Assembly (NCBI GenBank): GCA_001873585.1 | Contig: MNZL01000107.1 | Coordinates: 1-6,130 of the forward strand | Direction: 5' to 3' | Length of the DNA: 6,130 bases | DNA from: Rhodobacterales bacterium CG2_30_65_12 | GTDB taxonomy: Bacteria; Pseudomonadota; Alphaproteobacteria; Rhodobacterales; Rhodobacteraceae | Shown here: positions 1 to 6,121 of the stretch, in pieces | Numbering within the stretch: the first letter of the stretch is position 1 | Layout of the letters: each line of letters starts with the position of its first letter | Program-made: the position numbers and the translations under genes | Notes under the pieces: model-generated | Seen by the model: the letters and a program-made list of their open reading frames with translations, nothing else | The model's database searches: none | What the model was told of the DNA's origin: nothing

Positions 1-281
1 TCGCGGCAGCGGTCGAAATCGCCATGTGCTTTGGTCGGCGCCTCGCCGTATTCCTCCGGGTGCACATTCGGCCGCCCGCCGGTGAGCAGAAAGCCGTCGC
101 AGGCCTCAAGCAAGTCTTCAACGCTTACATAATGTGGATTGGCGGGGATCAGCAGCGGCAGGGCGCCGGCCACTTCGGCCACGGCGACGGTGTTCATCGT
201 GCCGGTGGCATGAGCAGGGTAATCGCCGCCCAGCAGGGCGGTGTTGCCGATGATGCCGATCACGGGCCGCTTTTTGGTCAC
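1..281 (-). CDS. Peptidase C26 / PuuD-like gamma-glutamyl-GABA hydrolase family protein, N-terminal part (3' end outside window)
   Basis: The minus strand reads without a stop from a GTG at 281 to the window edge, giving 93 codons. A strong Shine-Dalgarno GAAGGAG lies six bases before the GTG, which fixes the start. The N-terminus (VTKKRPVIGIIGNTALLGG) and the stretch at residues 61-80 (CDGFLLTGGRPNVHPEEYGE), followed by FDR, resemble the class-I glutamine-amidotransferase-like C26 family. That family contains PuuD, which cleaves gamma-glutamyl-GABA in putrescine breakdown. The nucleophile Cys and the His/Glu of the triad would lie further downstream, outside the window, so catalytic competence cannot be judged. 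The substrate is inferred at family level only; relatives include folate gamma-glutamyl hydrolases and general gamma-glutamyl hydrolases. The gene is divergent from pepN across a 226-bp gap. The family call is fairly secure; the exact substrate is not. Confidence 0.85.
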   Translation of the reverse strand, partial: MTKKRPVIGIIGNTALLGGDYPAHATGTMNTVAVAEVAGALPLLIPANPHYVSVEDLLEACDGFLLTGGRPNVHPEEYGEAPTKAHGDFDRCR

Positions 282-447
282 GTTGCACTCCTTCGCAGGC
301 ATTGGAATGAGAGTAACTGCGCTTTTCGCAAAGGAAAAGAGCTTCATCGAAGTTCAGCGCCCCGCTTGCTCCGCGCGGCGCGACGGCAGGCGTCGGAGCA
401 ATATTCAACCATCTGCCCGTCGCGCACCCATTTGCGCCGGCAAGCCG

Positions 448-476
448 TTGCAGCCACGGGCGCGCGCGCTTAGCTT
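448..476 (+). promoter_or_regulatory. Candidate sigma70-like promoter for pepN
   Basis: TTGCAG at 448-453 and TAGCTT at 471-476 are separated by exactly 17 bases. Transcription would then start near 483, giving a leader of about 25 nt before the pepN ATG at 508. Both hexamers match consensus at only three of six positions, so this is weak and rests mainly on spacing and position. The rest of the 282-507 gap holds a small inverted repeat (CTTTTC at 322-327, GAAAAG at 334-339) and GC-rich alternating sequence, but no clear second promoter for the divergent C26 gene. Confidence 0.25.
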
Positions 477-507
477 GGCGCGCAAACAGCCCCGGAAAGG
501 ACGCGCG

Positions 508-3060
508 ATGAAAGACGCCAGCCCGCACACCATCCAGCTCGCCGATTACGCCCCGCCCGCGTATCTGGTCGACGATGTGCACCTCACCTTCCGCCTCGCA
601 CCTTCCGCCACACGGGTGATCGCGCGGGTCCGGTTCCGGCCCAACCCGGCCGCCAGGGCCCAGGATTTTTTCCTCCACGGCGAAGCGCTCAAGCTGATCT
701 GGGCCACGGTGGATGGCCAGATCGTGCACCCCGAGCTCAGCGCCGATGGCCTGCGCGCAGAGGTGCCCGATGCGCCCTTCACCTGGGAGGCGGAGGTGGA
801 AATCGACCCCGCCGCGAACACCCGGCTCGAAGGGCTTTACCTCTCGAACGGGATGTATTGCACCCAGTGCGAGGCCGAAGGGTTCCGGCGCATCACCTAC
901 TACCCCGACCGGCCCGACGTGATGGCCCCCTTCACCGTGCGGATCGAGGGCGAAGAACCGGTGCTGCTGTCCAACGGAAACCCCACCGCCGACGGCCCCG
1001 GCTGGGCAGAGTGGACCGACCCATGGCCCAAGCCCGCCTATCTTTTCGCCCTCGTTGCCGGCGATCTGGTGGCGCGCGATGACAGCTTCACCACGCAATC
1101 GGGGCGCGAGGTGGCGCTGAAGCTCTGGGTGCGCCCAGGCGATGAACACAAAACCGAATGGCCGATGCAAAGCCTTAAAGCCGCAATGCGCTGGGATGAA
1201 GACGTGTATGGCCGCGAATACGACCTCGACATCTTCCAGATCGTCGCCGTCAGCGATTTCAACATGGGCGCGATGGAGAACAAGGGCTTGAATATTTTCA
1301 ACACGTCCGCCGTTCTGGCAAGCGCTGAAACCTCTACAGATGCAAATTTCGAACGTATCGAGGGGATCGTCGCGCATGAGTATTTCCACAACTGGACCGG
1401 CAACCGGATCACCTGCCGCGACTGGTTCCAGCTTTCGCTCAAAGAAGGGCTGACGGTGTTCCGCGACCAGTCCTTTTCCGCCGACATGCGCTCGGCCGCG
1501 GTGCAGCGGATCGAAGACGTGATGGCGCTGCGCGGGCGGCAGTTCCGCGAAGACAACGGCCCGCTTGCTCACCAGGTCCAGCCCGACAGCTTTGTCGAGA
1601 TCAACAATTTCTACACCGCGACGATCTATGAGAAGGGCGCGGAGGTGATCCGGATGCTCGCCACCTTGGTGGGGCCGGAGGCCTACGCCAGCGCGCTCGA
1701 TCTCTACTTCGAGCGGCACGATGGCGAGGCGGCCACCATCGACGACTGGCTCAAGGTGTTTGAGGATGCAACCGGGCGCGATCTCACCCAGTTCAAGCTC
1801 TGGTACAAGCAGGCCGGCACGCCGCGCCTCGCGGTCGAGGAGGCGTGGGACGATGGCACCTATACGCTCACCTTCACCCAAACCACCCCACCAACGCCGG
1901 GGCAGGCGGAGAAAAAGCCGCTTGTCATTCCGATCGCCGTGGGCCTGATCGGCCCGAATGGCGACGAGGTGGTGCCGACCCAGGTGCTGGAGATGACAAA
2001 CGCCAAACAGAGCTTCAGCTTCGACGGGCTGGGCGCGCGCCCGGTGCCGTCAATCCTGCGCGGCTTTTCCGCCCCGGTGATCCTCACCCGGCACAGCACA
2101 CCTGACGAGCGTGCCTTCCTGCTCGCCCATGACAGCGATCTGTGGGGCCGCTGGGAGGCCGGCCGGATGCTCGCCAAGGAGGTGCTGACAGCGATGGTCG
2201 CGGGCGAAGAACCGCCGCTTGAGGCCTACCTCGGCGCGCTCGCCACGATGTTGCGCGACGGGTCGCTGGAGCCAGCTTTCCGGGCGCTTACGCTGCACCT
2301 GCCGGGCGAAGACGACGTTGCGCAAACGCTGTTCGATGCCGGCCTCACCCCCGACCCCGCGCGCATCCACGACGCCCGCGAAACCCTCACCCAGGAGATT
2401 GCCGAGGCGCTGCAAGACAGCCTGCCCCGGCTCTCGGCCGAGATGGTGGTGACGGAGCCTTTCGCCGCCAACGCCGAGCAGGCCGGCAAGCGGGCGCTGG
2501 GGCTGGAATTGCTCAAGCTCACCACCCGGCTTGACGGCGGCGCGGCGGCGGCAAAGGTTTTTGCCCGTGCCGACAACATGACGCTCAGCCTCGGCGCGCT
2601 CGGTTGCCTGCTCGACGCCGAGGCGGGCGATGCGGCGCTGGCCGATTTTGCCGCGCGCTGGCAAGGCGACGCCTTGGTGATGGACAAGTGGTTTACCATG
2701 CAGGTGGCCCATGCCGCGCCCGAAAAGGCGGCGGCGGTGGCCGAGGCGCTCACCACGCACCCCGCCTTCACGATGAAAAACCCCAACCGCTTCCGCGCGG
2801 TTTTCGGCGCGCTGGCGATGCACCCGGCCGGCTTTCACCACGCCTCGGGGGCGGCCTATGCGCTACTGGCCGACTGGATCATCAAGCTCGATCCAATGAA
2901 CCCGCAGATCGCCGCGCGGATGTCTGGCGCGTTCGAGACGCTTCGCCGCTACGATGCCGACCGGCAGGGGATGATGCGCGAGGCGCTGGAACGGATCGCC
3001 GCCACCGACGGGCTCAGCCGGGATACAGCGGAGATGGTCGGGCGTATTCTCACGGCCTGA
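508..3060 (+). CDS. pepN: Aminopeptidase N (M1 zinc metallopeptidase)
   Basis: This is a complete 850-residue M1 aminopeptidase, close to the roughly 870 residues of E. coli PepN. It releases N-terminal amino acids from peptides and acts in the cytoplasm; no signal peptide is visible. The ATG at 508 is chosen because GGAAAGGA ends six bases upstream and the family-like N-terminus (MKDASPHTIQLADYAPPAYL) begins there; the 89 in-frame codons before it look like non-coding sequence. Substrate-site residues are Q120 and E122 in TQCEAEGF. GAMEN is at 254-258. The zinc site is HEYFH at 290-294, with the third ligand E313 after the usual 18-residue gap. The transition-state tyrosine is Y374 in TIYEKGAEVIRM. 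Approximate order: N-terminal beta domain to ~185, thermolysin-like domain ~186-435, beta-sandwich ~436-540, then an alpha-helical C-terminal region. It is monocistronic by layout: a divergent neighbour upstream and a convergent one 57 bp downstream. Confidence 0.98.
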   Translation: MKDASPHTIQLADYAPPAYLVDDVHLTFRLAPSATRVIARVRFRPNPAARAQDFFLHGEALKLIWATVDGQIVHPELSADGLRAEVPDAPFTWEAEVEIDPAANTRLEGLYLSNGMYCTQCEAEGFRRITYYPDRPDVMAPFTVRIEGEEPVLLSNGNPTADGPGWAEWTDPWPKPAYLFALVAGDLVARDDSFTTQSGREVALKLWVRPGDEHKTEWPMQSLKAAMRWDEDVYGREYDLDIFQIVAVSDFNMGAMENKGLNIFNTSAVLASAETSTDANFERIEGIVAHEYFHNWTGNRITCRDWFQLSLKEGLTVFRDQSFSADMRSAAVQRIEDVMALRGRQFREDNGPLAHQVQPDSFVEINNFYTATIYEKGAEVIRMLATLVGPEAYASALDLYFERHDGEAATIDDWLKVFEDATGRDLTQFKLWYKQAGTPRLAVEEAWDDGTYTLTFTQTTPPTPGQAEKKPLVIPIAVGLIGPNGDEVVPTQVLEMTNAKQSFSFDGLGARPVPSILRGFSAPVILTRHSTPDERAFLLAHDSDLWGRWEAGRMLAKEVLTAMVAGEEPPLEAYLGALATMLRDGSLEPAFRALTLHLPGEDDVAQTLFDAGLTPDPARIHDARETLTQEIAEALQDSLPRLSAEMVVTEPFAANAEQAGKRALGLELLKLTTRLDGGAAAAKVFARADNMTLSLGALGCLLDAEAGDAALADFAARWQGDALVMDKWFTMQVAHAAPEKAAAVAEALTTHPAFTMKNPNRFRAVFGALAMHPAGFHHASGAAYALLADWIIKLDPMNPQIAARMSGAFETLRRYDADRQGMMREALERIAATDGLSRDTAEMVGRILTA

Positions 3061-3117
3061 TTCGCGCGCTCAAAGCCGTGGTGCGGGGAAACGGAGGGGG
3101 GATTCCGCCCTGCCCTT

Positions 3118-3729
3118 TCAGCCCGCGCAATAGGGCTGGGCGCGGGTCCAGTTCATCATGTCGGCTCGCTTGGTGGCACTGTGGAACGGCCCCCAGTCGG
3201 CGGCCACGCCGCGCATCCCGGCGCTCACCACGCCATCGCGCGGCACCGTCACATCCATGATCCGCACCGCACACGAGAGGTTCAGCTCGCCGTCCTTCAG
3301 CGCCTCGCCTGAACGCGCTTCACAGCCATACTGGCGCGCGGTGGCAGGCGCGATCTGCACCAGCCCGAACCACTTGCCACCGCCACCCACGGCAGAGGGG
3401 TTCCAGGTGCTCTCGTGTTTGGCGAGGGTGGAGAGAAGCCCGGCCCAGAACGCCTTGCGGCCCTCGGCGTCGGCTGTCTTGTAGGCCGGGCACCAGGTCT
3501 CGATATCGGCCGGCGTGGTGTTCACGAGGTTGGTGCCGTGGGCTTCGAGCGCGAAAGCAGTGCGTGCGGTCCAGGCATCGGCCTCGGGGCGAAAATCCCA
3601 GCGCATGCTTGGTGCCGTCGCAGGCGCGTTCTTGGTGGAAAACAGCGTGTCGAATTTGAAATCGTCGCTCGCGCAGCCCGACAGAACACCTGCCGCCGCA
3701 GCGGCCAACAGGCCGGTTTTGATTGTCAT
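3118..3729 (-). CDS. Small lipoprotein with a transglycosylase SLT (lysozyme-like) domain
   Basis: This 203-residue protein begins with a lipoprotein signal: MTIK, a hydrophobic Ala/Leu/Val run, then the lipobox LSGC with lipidated Cys19. Ala20 and Ser21 follow, with no Asp at +2, which favours outer-membrane sorting. An in-frame ATG at 3789 would add 20 residues before the signal peptide; I prefer 3729, although its ribosome site (GGGATGGGGAC) is imperfect. Residues ~95-165 resemble the SLT fold: KHEST carries the probable catalytic Glu106, FGLVQIAPATA (121-131) matches the G-L-x-Q motif, and ELNLSCAVRIM lies where the next motif is expected. The usual A-Y-N-x-G motif is not visible; GVAADWGPF (174-182) is in its place. 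Cys80, 136, 153 and 201 could form two disulfides in the periplasm. The predicted role is glycan-strand cleavage or binding in peptidoglycan; activity is inferred. It is convergent with pepN and divergent from gatB. Confidence 0.85.
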   Translation of the reverse strand: MTIKTGLLAAAAAGVLSGCASDDFKFDTLFSTKNAPATAPSMRWDFRPEADAWTARTAFALEAHGTNLVNTTPADIETWCPAYKTADAEGRKAFWAGLLSTLAKHESTWNPSAVGGGGKWFGLVQIAPATARQYGCEARSGEALKDGELNLSCAVRIMDVTVPRDGVVSAGMRGVAADWGPFHSATKRADMMNWTRAQPYCAG

Positions 3730-3793
3730 GTCCCCATCCCAGGCAGTGTCGTATAACACGGAAAACCGCGATTCCGGGCTAACAGGCAAGGAT

Positions 3794-3803
3794 TTTGATC
3801 AAA
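3794..3803. promoter_or_regulatory. Perfect 10-bp palindrome in the SLT lipoprotein/gatB divergent gap
   Basis: TTTGATCAAA is a perfect palindrome, 64 bp upstream of the SLT lipoprotein start and 95 bp upstream of the gatB ATG. Its placement between divergent genes suggests a possible operator. The half-sites resemble FNR/FixK halves (TTGAT...ATCAA), but the four-base spacer of such boxes is absent, so I do not assign it to that family. It could be chance. No convincing -35/-10 pair was found nearby; TATAAC at 3752-3757 is the best -10-like hexamer, but it lacks a partner at proper spacing. Confidence 0.25.
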
Positions 3804-3872
3804 CCGGCCGCCTTCGGCGAGGATTTGCCGAAGCGCGCGCCACTTGCTCCCACCCCCGCCCTCCACTAAAAC

Positions 3873-3893
3873 CACTCCAGATCAGACGGAGTG
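3873..3893 (+). promoter_or_regulatory. Hairpin covering the gatB Shine-Dalgarno sequence
   Basis: CACTCC at 3873-3878 is fully complementary to GGAGTG at 3888-3893, with a nine-base loop (AGATCAGAC). The 3' arm contains the GGAG that serves as the gatB ribosome binding site, seven bases before the ATG. In the mRNA this six-pair stem could partly hide the site and damp translation. The pairing is seen directly; any regulatory role is inferred, and a stem this short may be opened easily by the ribosome. Confidence 0.35.
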
Positions 3894-3898
3894 AGGCC

Positions 3899-5413
3899 AT
3901 GCTCGACCATCTCGCATTCGAAAACCCGAAGCCGACCCGTATCAGCGGGGCGAAGGAGGATTGGGAACTGGTGATCGGCATGGAGGTGCACGCGCAGGTA
4001 TCTTCCAATGCCAAGCTGTTTTCCGGCGCCTCGACAAAGTTCGGCGCCGAGCCCAATTCCAACGTCGCCTTCGTCGACGCGGCAATGCCGGGGATGCTGC
4101 CGGTGATCAACGACTATTGCGTCGAGCAAGCGGTGCGCACCGGGCTGGGGCTCAAGGCGAGGATCAACCTTGTCTCGGCCTTTGATCGCAAGAACTATTT
4201 CTACCCCGATCTGCCGCAGGGCTACCAGATTTCGCAGCTCTACCACCCGATCGTTGGCGAGGGCGAGGTGATCGTGGATCTGCGCCCCGGCGTGGCGCGG
4301 CGGGTGCGGATCGAGCGCATCCATCTCGAACAGGACGCGGGCAAATCAGTGCACGACATGGACCCGAACATGTCGTTCGTGGATCTCAACCGCACCGGCG
4401 TTGCGCTGATGGAGATCGTTTCGCGCCCCGATATCCGTGGGCCGGAAGAGGCGGCGGCCTATATGCTGAAGCTGCGCCAGATCTTGCGCTACCTCGGCAC
4501 TTGTGACGGCAACATGCAGAACGGCAACATGCGGGCGGATGTAAACGTGAGCGTCTGCCGCCCTGGCGATTATGAACGCTACCAGGAAACCCAGGATTTC
4601 GCCCACCTCGGCACCCGCTGCGAGATCAAGAACATGAACTCGATGCGCTTCATCCAGGCCGCGATCGACGTCGAGGCGCGGCGCCAGATCGCGCTGCTCG
4701 AAGACGGCGGCACGGTGGCGCAGGAAACCAGGCTCTACGACCCCGACAAGAATGAGACCCGCTCGATGCGCTCGAAGGAAGAGGCCCACGATTACCGCTA
4801 CTTTCCCTGCCCCGACCTGCTGCCGCTGGAGATCGAGCAAGCCTGGGTGGACGAGATCAAAGCTGGCCTGCCGGAGCTGCCCGACGAAAAAAAGGCGCGC
4901 TTCGTGAAAGATTTCAGCCTGTCAGACTACGACGCGGGCGTACTCACCGCCGACGTCGAGTCCGCGCATTACTTTGAGGCCGTCGCTGAGGGCCACGATG
5001 GCAAACTCGCCGCAAACTGGGTGATCAACGAGCTCTTTGGCCGGCTCAAGAAGGATGACCGCGACATAACTGCGAGCCCGGTGAGCCCGGCCCAGCTCGG
5101 CGGCGTGATTGCCCTGATCGAAAGCGGCGAGATCTCCGGCAAGATCGCCAAGGATCTGTTCGAGATCGTTTACTGCGAAGGCGGCGAGCCGGCCGAGATC
5201 GTCGCGGCGCGCGGCATGCGCCAGGTGACCGACACCGGCGCGATCGAGGCGGCGGTGGACGCCGTGATTGCCGAAAATCCGGCGCAGGTTGAAAAGGCCA
5301 AGGCCAATCCCAGGCTCTCCGGCTGGTTTGTCGGCCAGGTGATGAAGGCCACCGGCGGCAAGGCCAACCCGCAGGCGGTTGACGCGCTGGTAAAGGAGAA
5401 GCTGGGGCTCTGA
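3899..5413 (+). CDS. gatB: Asp-tRNA(Asn)/Glu-tRNA(Gln) amidotransferase subunit B
   Basis: This complete 504-residue GatB is of normal family length. GatB is the kinase/transferase subunit of GatCAB: it activates misacylated Glu-tRNA(Gln) or Asp-tRNA(Asn) with ATP and completes amidation with ammonia channelled from GatA. The start at 3899 is supported by GGAG seven bases upstream; the reading frame is open for 128 further codons upstream, but that part overlaps the antisense lipoprotein gene and is not GatB-like. Visible signatures are IGMEVHAQV (26-34, with E29 and H31 in the metal/ATP site), the diagnostic RKNYFYPDLPQGYQIS (97-112), HLEQDAGK (142-149), and FVDLNRTGVALMEIVSRPD. The C-terminal YqeY-like tail ends KANPQAVDALVKEKLGL. 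Position 145 is Gln where many homologues have Glu. gatC and gatA are not in the window, so the complex must be completed from elsewhere. Transcription probably ends at the hairpin just downstream. Confidence 0.98.
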   Translation: MLDHLAFENPKPTRISGAKEDWELVIGMEVHAQVSSNAKLFSGASTKFGAEPNSNVAFVDAAMPGMLPVINDYCVEQAVRTGLGLKARINLVSAFDRKNYFYPDLPQGYQISQLYHPIVGEGEVIVDLRPGVARRVRIERIHLEQDAGKSVHDMDPNMSFVDLNRTGVALMEIVSRPDIRGPEEAAAYMLKLRQILRYLGTCDGNMQNGNMRADVNVSVCRPGDYERYQETQDFAHLGTRCEIKNMNSMRFIQAAIDVEARRQIALLEDGGTVAQETRLYDPDKNETRSMRSKEEAHDYRYFPCPDLLPLEIEQAWVDEIKAGLPELPDEKKARFVKDFSLSDYDAGVLTADVESAHYFEAVAEGHDGKLAANWVINELFGRLKKDDRDITASPVSPAQLGGVIALIESGEISGKIAKDLFEIVYCEGGEPAEIVAARGMRQVTDTGAIEAAVDAVIAENPAQVEKAKANPRLSGWFVGQVMKATGGKANPQAVDALVKEKLGL

Positions 5414-5426
5414 CCTCAGATGTGGT

Positions 5427-5490
5427 AAAAGTGAAAGGCCGCCCGCCAATTGCGGCCTTTTGCGCGATAATTTAGTTCGAAAAGTGAAAG
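5427..5490. repeat. 11-bp direct repeat flanking the gatB terminator
   Basis: AAAAGTGAAAG occurs at 5427-5437 and again at 5480-5490. The first copy runs into the 5' arm of the gatB terminator. The second forms the left arm of another small hairpin: TGAAAG (5485-5490) pairs with CTTTCA (5497-5502) around CGCCCT. The identity is exact and visible. Whether it marks a duplicated element, a binding site or chance in an A-rich pocket is not decidable here. Confidence 0.5.
5434..5461 (+). terminator. Rho-independent terminator after gatB
   Basis: AAAGGCCGC (5434-5442) pairs perfectly with GCGGCCTTT (5452-5460) around a nine-base loop, and the T run extends to 5461. It begins 20 bases after the gatB stop codon. 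The stem is nine pairs and GC-rich; the T tract is short (four), and the A run at the 5' foot could let it act to a degree in both directions. It separates gatB from the thioesterase gene. Confidence 0.8.
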
Positions 5491-5522
5491 CGCCCTCTTT
5501 CATCTTTCCACAAATATCCTCC

Positions 5523-5548
5523 GGGGTGCGGGGGGCAACACCCCCCGC
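5523..5548. repeat. G-run/C-run hairpin element, possibly a dispersed intergenic repeat
   Basis: GCGGGGGG (5528-5535) pairs with CCCCCCGC (5541-5548) around the loop CAACA. An overlapping alternative pairs GGGGTG (5523-5528) with CACCCC (5539-5544); the two cannot form together. From memory, Rhodobacterales genomes often carry intergenic stretches of this style (an AAATATCC-like start followed by G-run/C-run hairpins), so it may be one copy of such a repeat; only one copy is in this window. It is followed by the GC-rich direct repeat CGCCGCGC at 5546-5553 and 5563-5570. It lies upstream of the thioesterase and could also act as a transcription or RNA-stability element. Confidence 0.5.
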
Positions 5549-5590
5549 CGCGCTGCGCTCCACGCCGCGCCACACCCGCAGGCGGTGCAC

Positions 5591-5605
5591 GCAAGGAGCC
5601 TTTGC
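5591..5605 (+). promoter_or_regulatory. Hairpin over the thioesterase ribosome binding site
   Basis: GCAAGG (5591-5596) can pair with CTTTGC (5600-5605), with one G-U pair and a three-base loop. The AAGGAG Shine-Dalgarno (5593-5598) lies inside, and the stem ends directly before the ATG at 5606. AAGGAG with a seven-base spacer supports that ATG over the in-frame GTG at 5585. The structure is seen; an effect on translation is inferred. Confidence 0.3.
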
Positions 5606-6121
5606 ATGACCAGCCCAGATATCTCGCCCGTGATGGATATTCCGCCCGAGTGGATCGACTACAACGGCCACATGAACATGGCGTTCTACGCGATGCTGTT
5701 TGACCGCGCGTCAGGCATCTTTGCCAAAGAGATCGGGCTCGGGCCGGGCTACGCGCAAGCGCGCGGGCACACCACCTACACCGCCGAGATCCACATCCGC
5801 TATCTGCGCGAGCTGCATCTGGGGCAAAAGGTGCGGGTCCACTCCTGGCTCATCGACCATGACGCGAAGCGCCTTCACACCTGGCAGGAAATCCACCACC
5901 CCGATGGCTGGATCGCCGCGACGGCGGAAACGCTGACCCTGCACATCGACATGACAGGGCCGCGCGTGGCCCCCTTTCCCGCCGATATCGCCGCCCGGCT
6001 GGATGCGTTCGCCGCCGCCCACGGCTTGCCCGAGCGGCCCGATGGCGCGGGCCGGCCGATCGGCAGCCCCCACACCGGGGCAGATATGGGGCCTGACAAA
6101 CGACCGGCCGCAACAGATTGA
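5606..6121 (+). CDS. Hotdog-fold acyl-CoA thioesterase (4HBT-like family)
   Basis: This complete 171-residue protein starts at an ATG with AAGGAG seven bases upstream and ends in TGA nine bases before the window edge. The N-terminal motif EWIDYNGHMNMAFYAMLFD (15-33) is the hallmark of 4-hydroxybenzoyl-CoA-type thioesterases; D18, N20, G21, H22 and N24 correspond to the active-site stretch D-x-x-G-H-x-N. A mid-segment (TAEIHIRYLRELHLGQKVRV) gives the usual central beta strands. Such enzymes are cytoplasmic oligomers that hydrolyse CoA thioesters. The WIDYNGHMN form resembles thioesterases tied to carnitine/betainyl-CoA breakdown, but no carnitine gene is visible here, so the substrate is open. 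The last ~25 residues, rich in Gly, Pro and Asp, look like a disordered tail beyond the fold. It follows the gatB terminator and a structured gap, so it probably has its own promoter; I could not identify one. Confidence 0.9.
   Translation: MTSPDISPVMDIPPEWIDYNGHMNMAFYAMLFDRASGIFAKEIGLGPGYAQARGHTTYTAEIHIRYLRELHLGQKVRVHSWLIDHDAKRLHTWQEIHHPDGWIAATAETLTLHIDMTGPRVAPFPADIAARLDAFAAAHGLPERPDGAGRPIGSPHTGADMGPDKRPAATD

Noticed and set aside
241..507. In-frame 89-codon extension upstream of the pepN start
   Set aside because: It overlaps the start of the divergent C26 gene and the intergenic gap; the ATG at 508 has a good Shine-Dalgarno and starts the family-like N-terminus.
118..1881. Open frame of 587 codons on the minus strand opposite pepN and the upstream gap
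   Set aside because: It is antisense to unmistakable PepN coding sequence and has the Gly/Arg/His/Val-rich composition of a GC-biased shadow frame; it has no recognisable domain and also runs through the divergent intergenic region.
2050..2841. Open frame of 263 codons on the minus strand within pepN
   Set aside because: Antisense shadow of the PepN C-terminal region, with low-complexity Gly/Arg/Ala-rich composition and no motif.
3061..3117. Possible shared terminator between convergent pepN and the SLT lipoprotein
   Set aside because: The best stems (CGGA/TCCG around a G-run, or GCGGGGAA with bulges) are only four to six pairs and no T tract follows on either strand.
3723..3757. TTGTCA (3723-3728) and TATAAC (3752-3757) as a gatB promoter
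   Set aside because: The 23-base spacing is too long for a sigma70 promoter.
3515..3898. In-frame 128-codon extension upstream of the gatB start
   Set aside because: It overlaps the SLT lipoprotein gene on the other strand and the promoter gap, does not resemble GatB, and the ATG at 3899 has a ribosome site and gives normal family length.
4346..5671. Minus-strand open frames of 164 and 249 codons opposite gatB and its downstream gap
   Set aside because: Shadow frames of gatB; one also runs through the terminator and hairpin region, which real coding sequence would not be expected to do.
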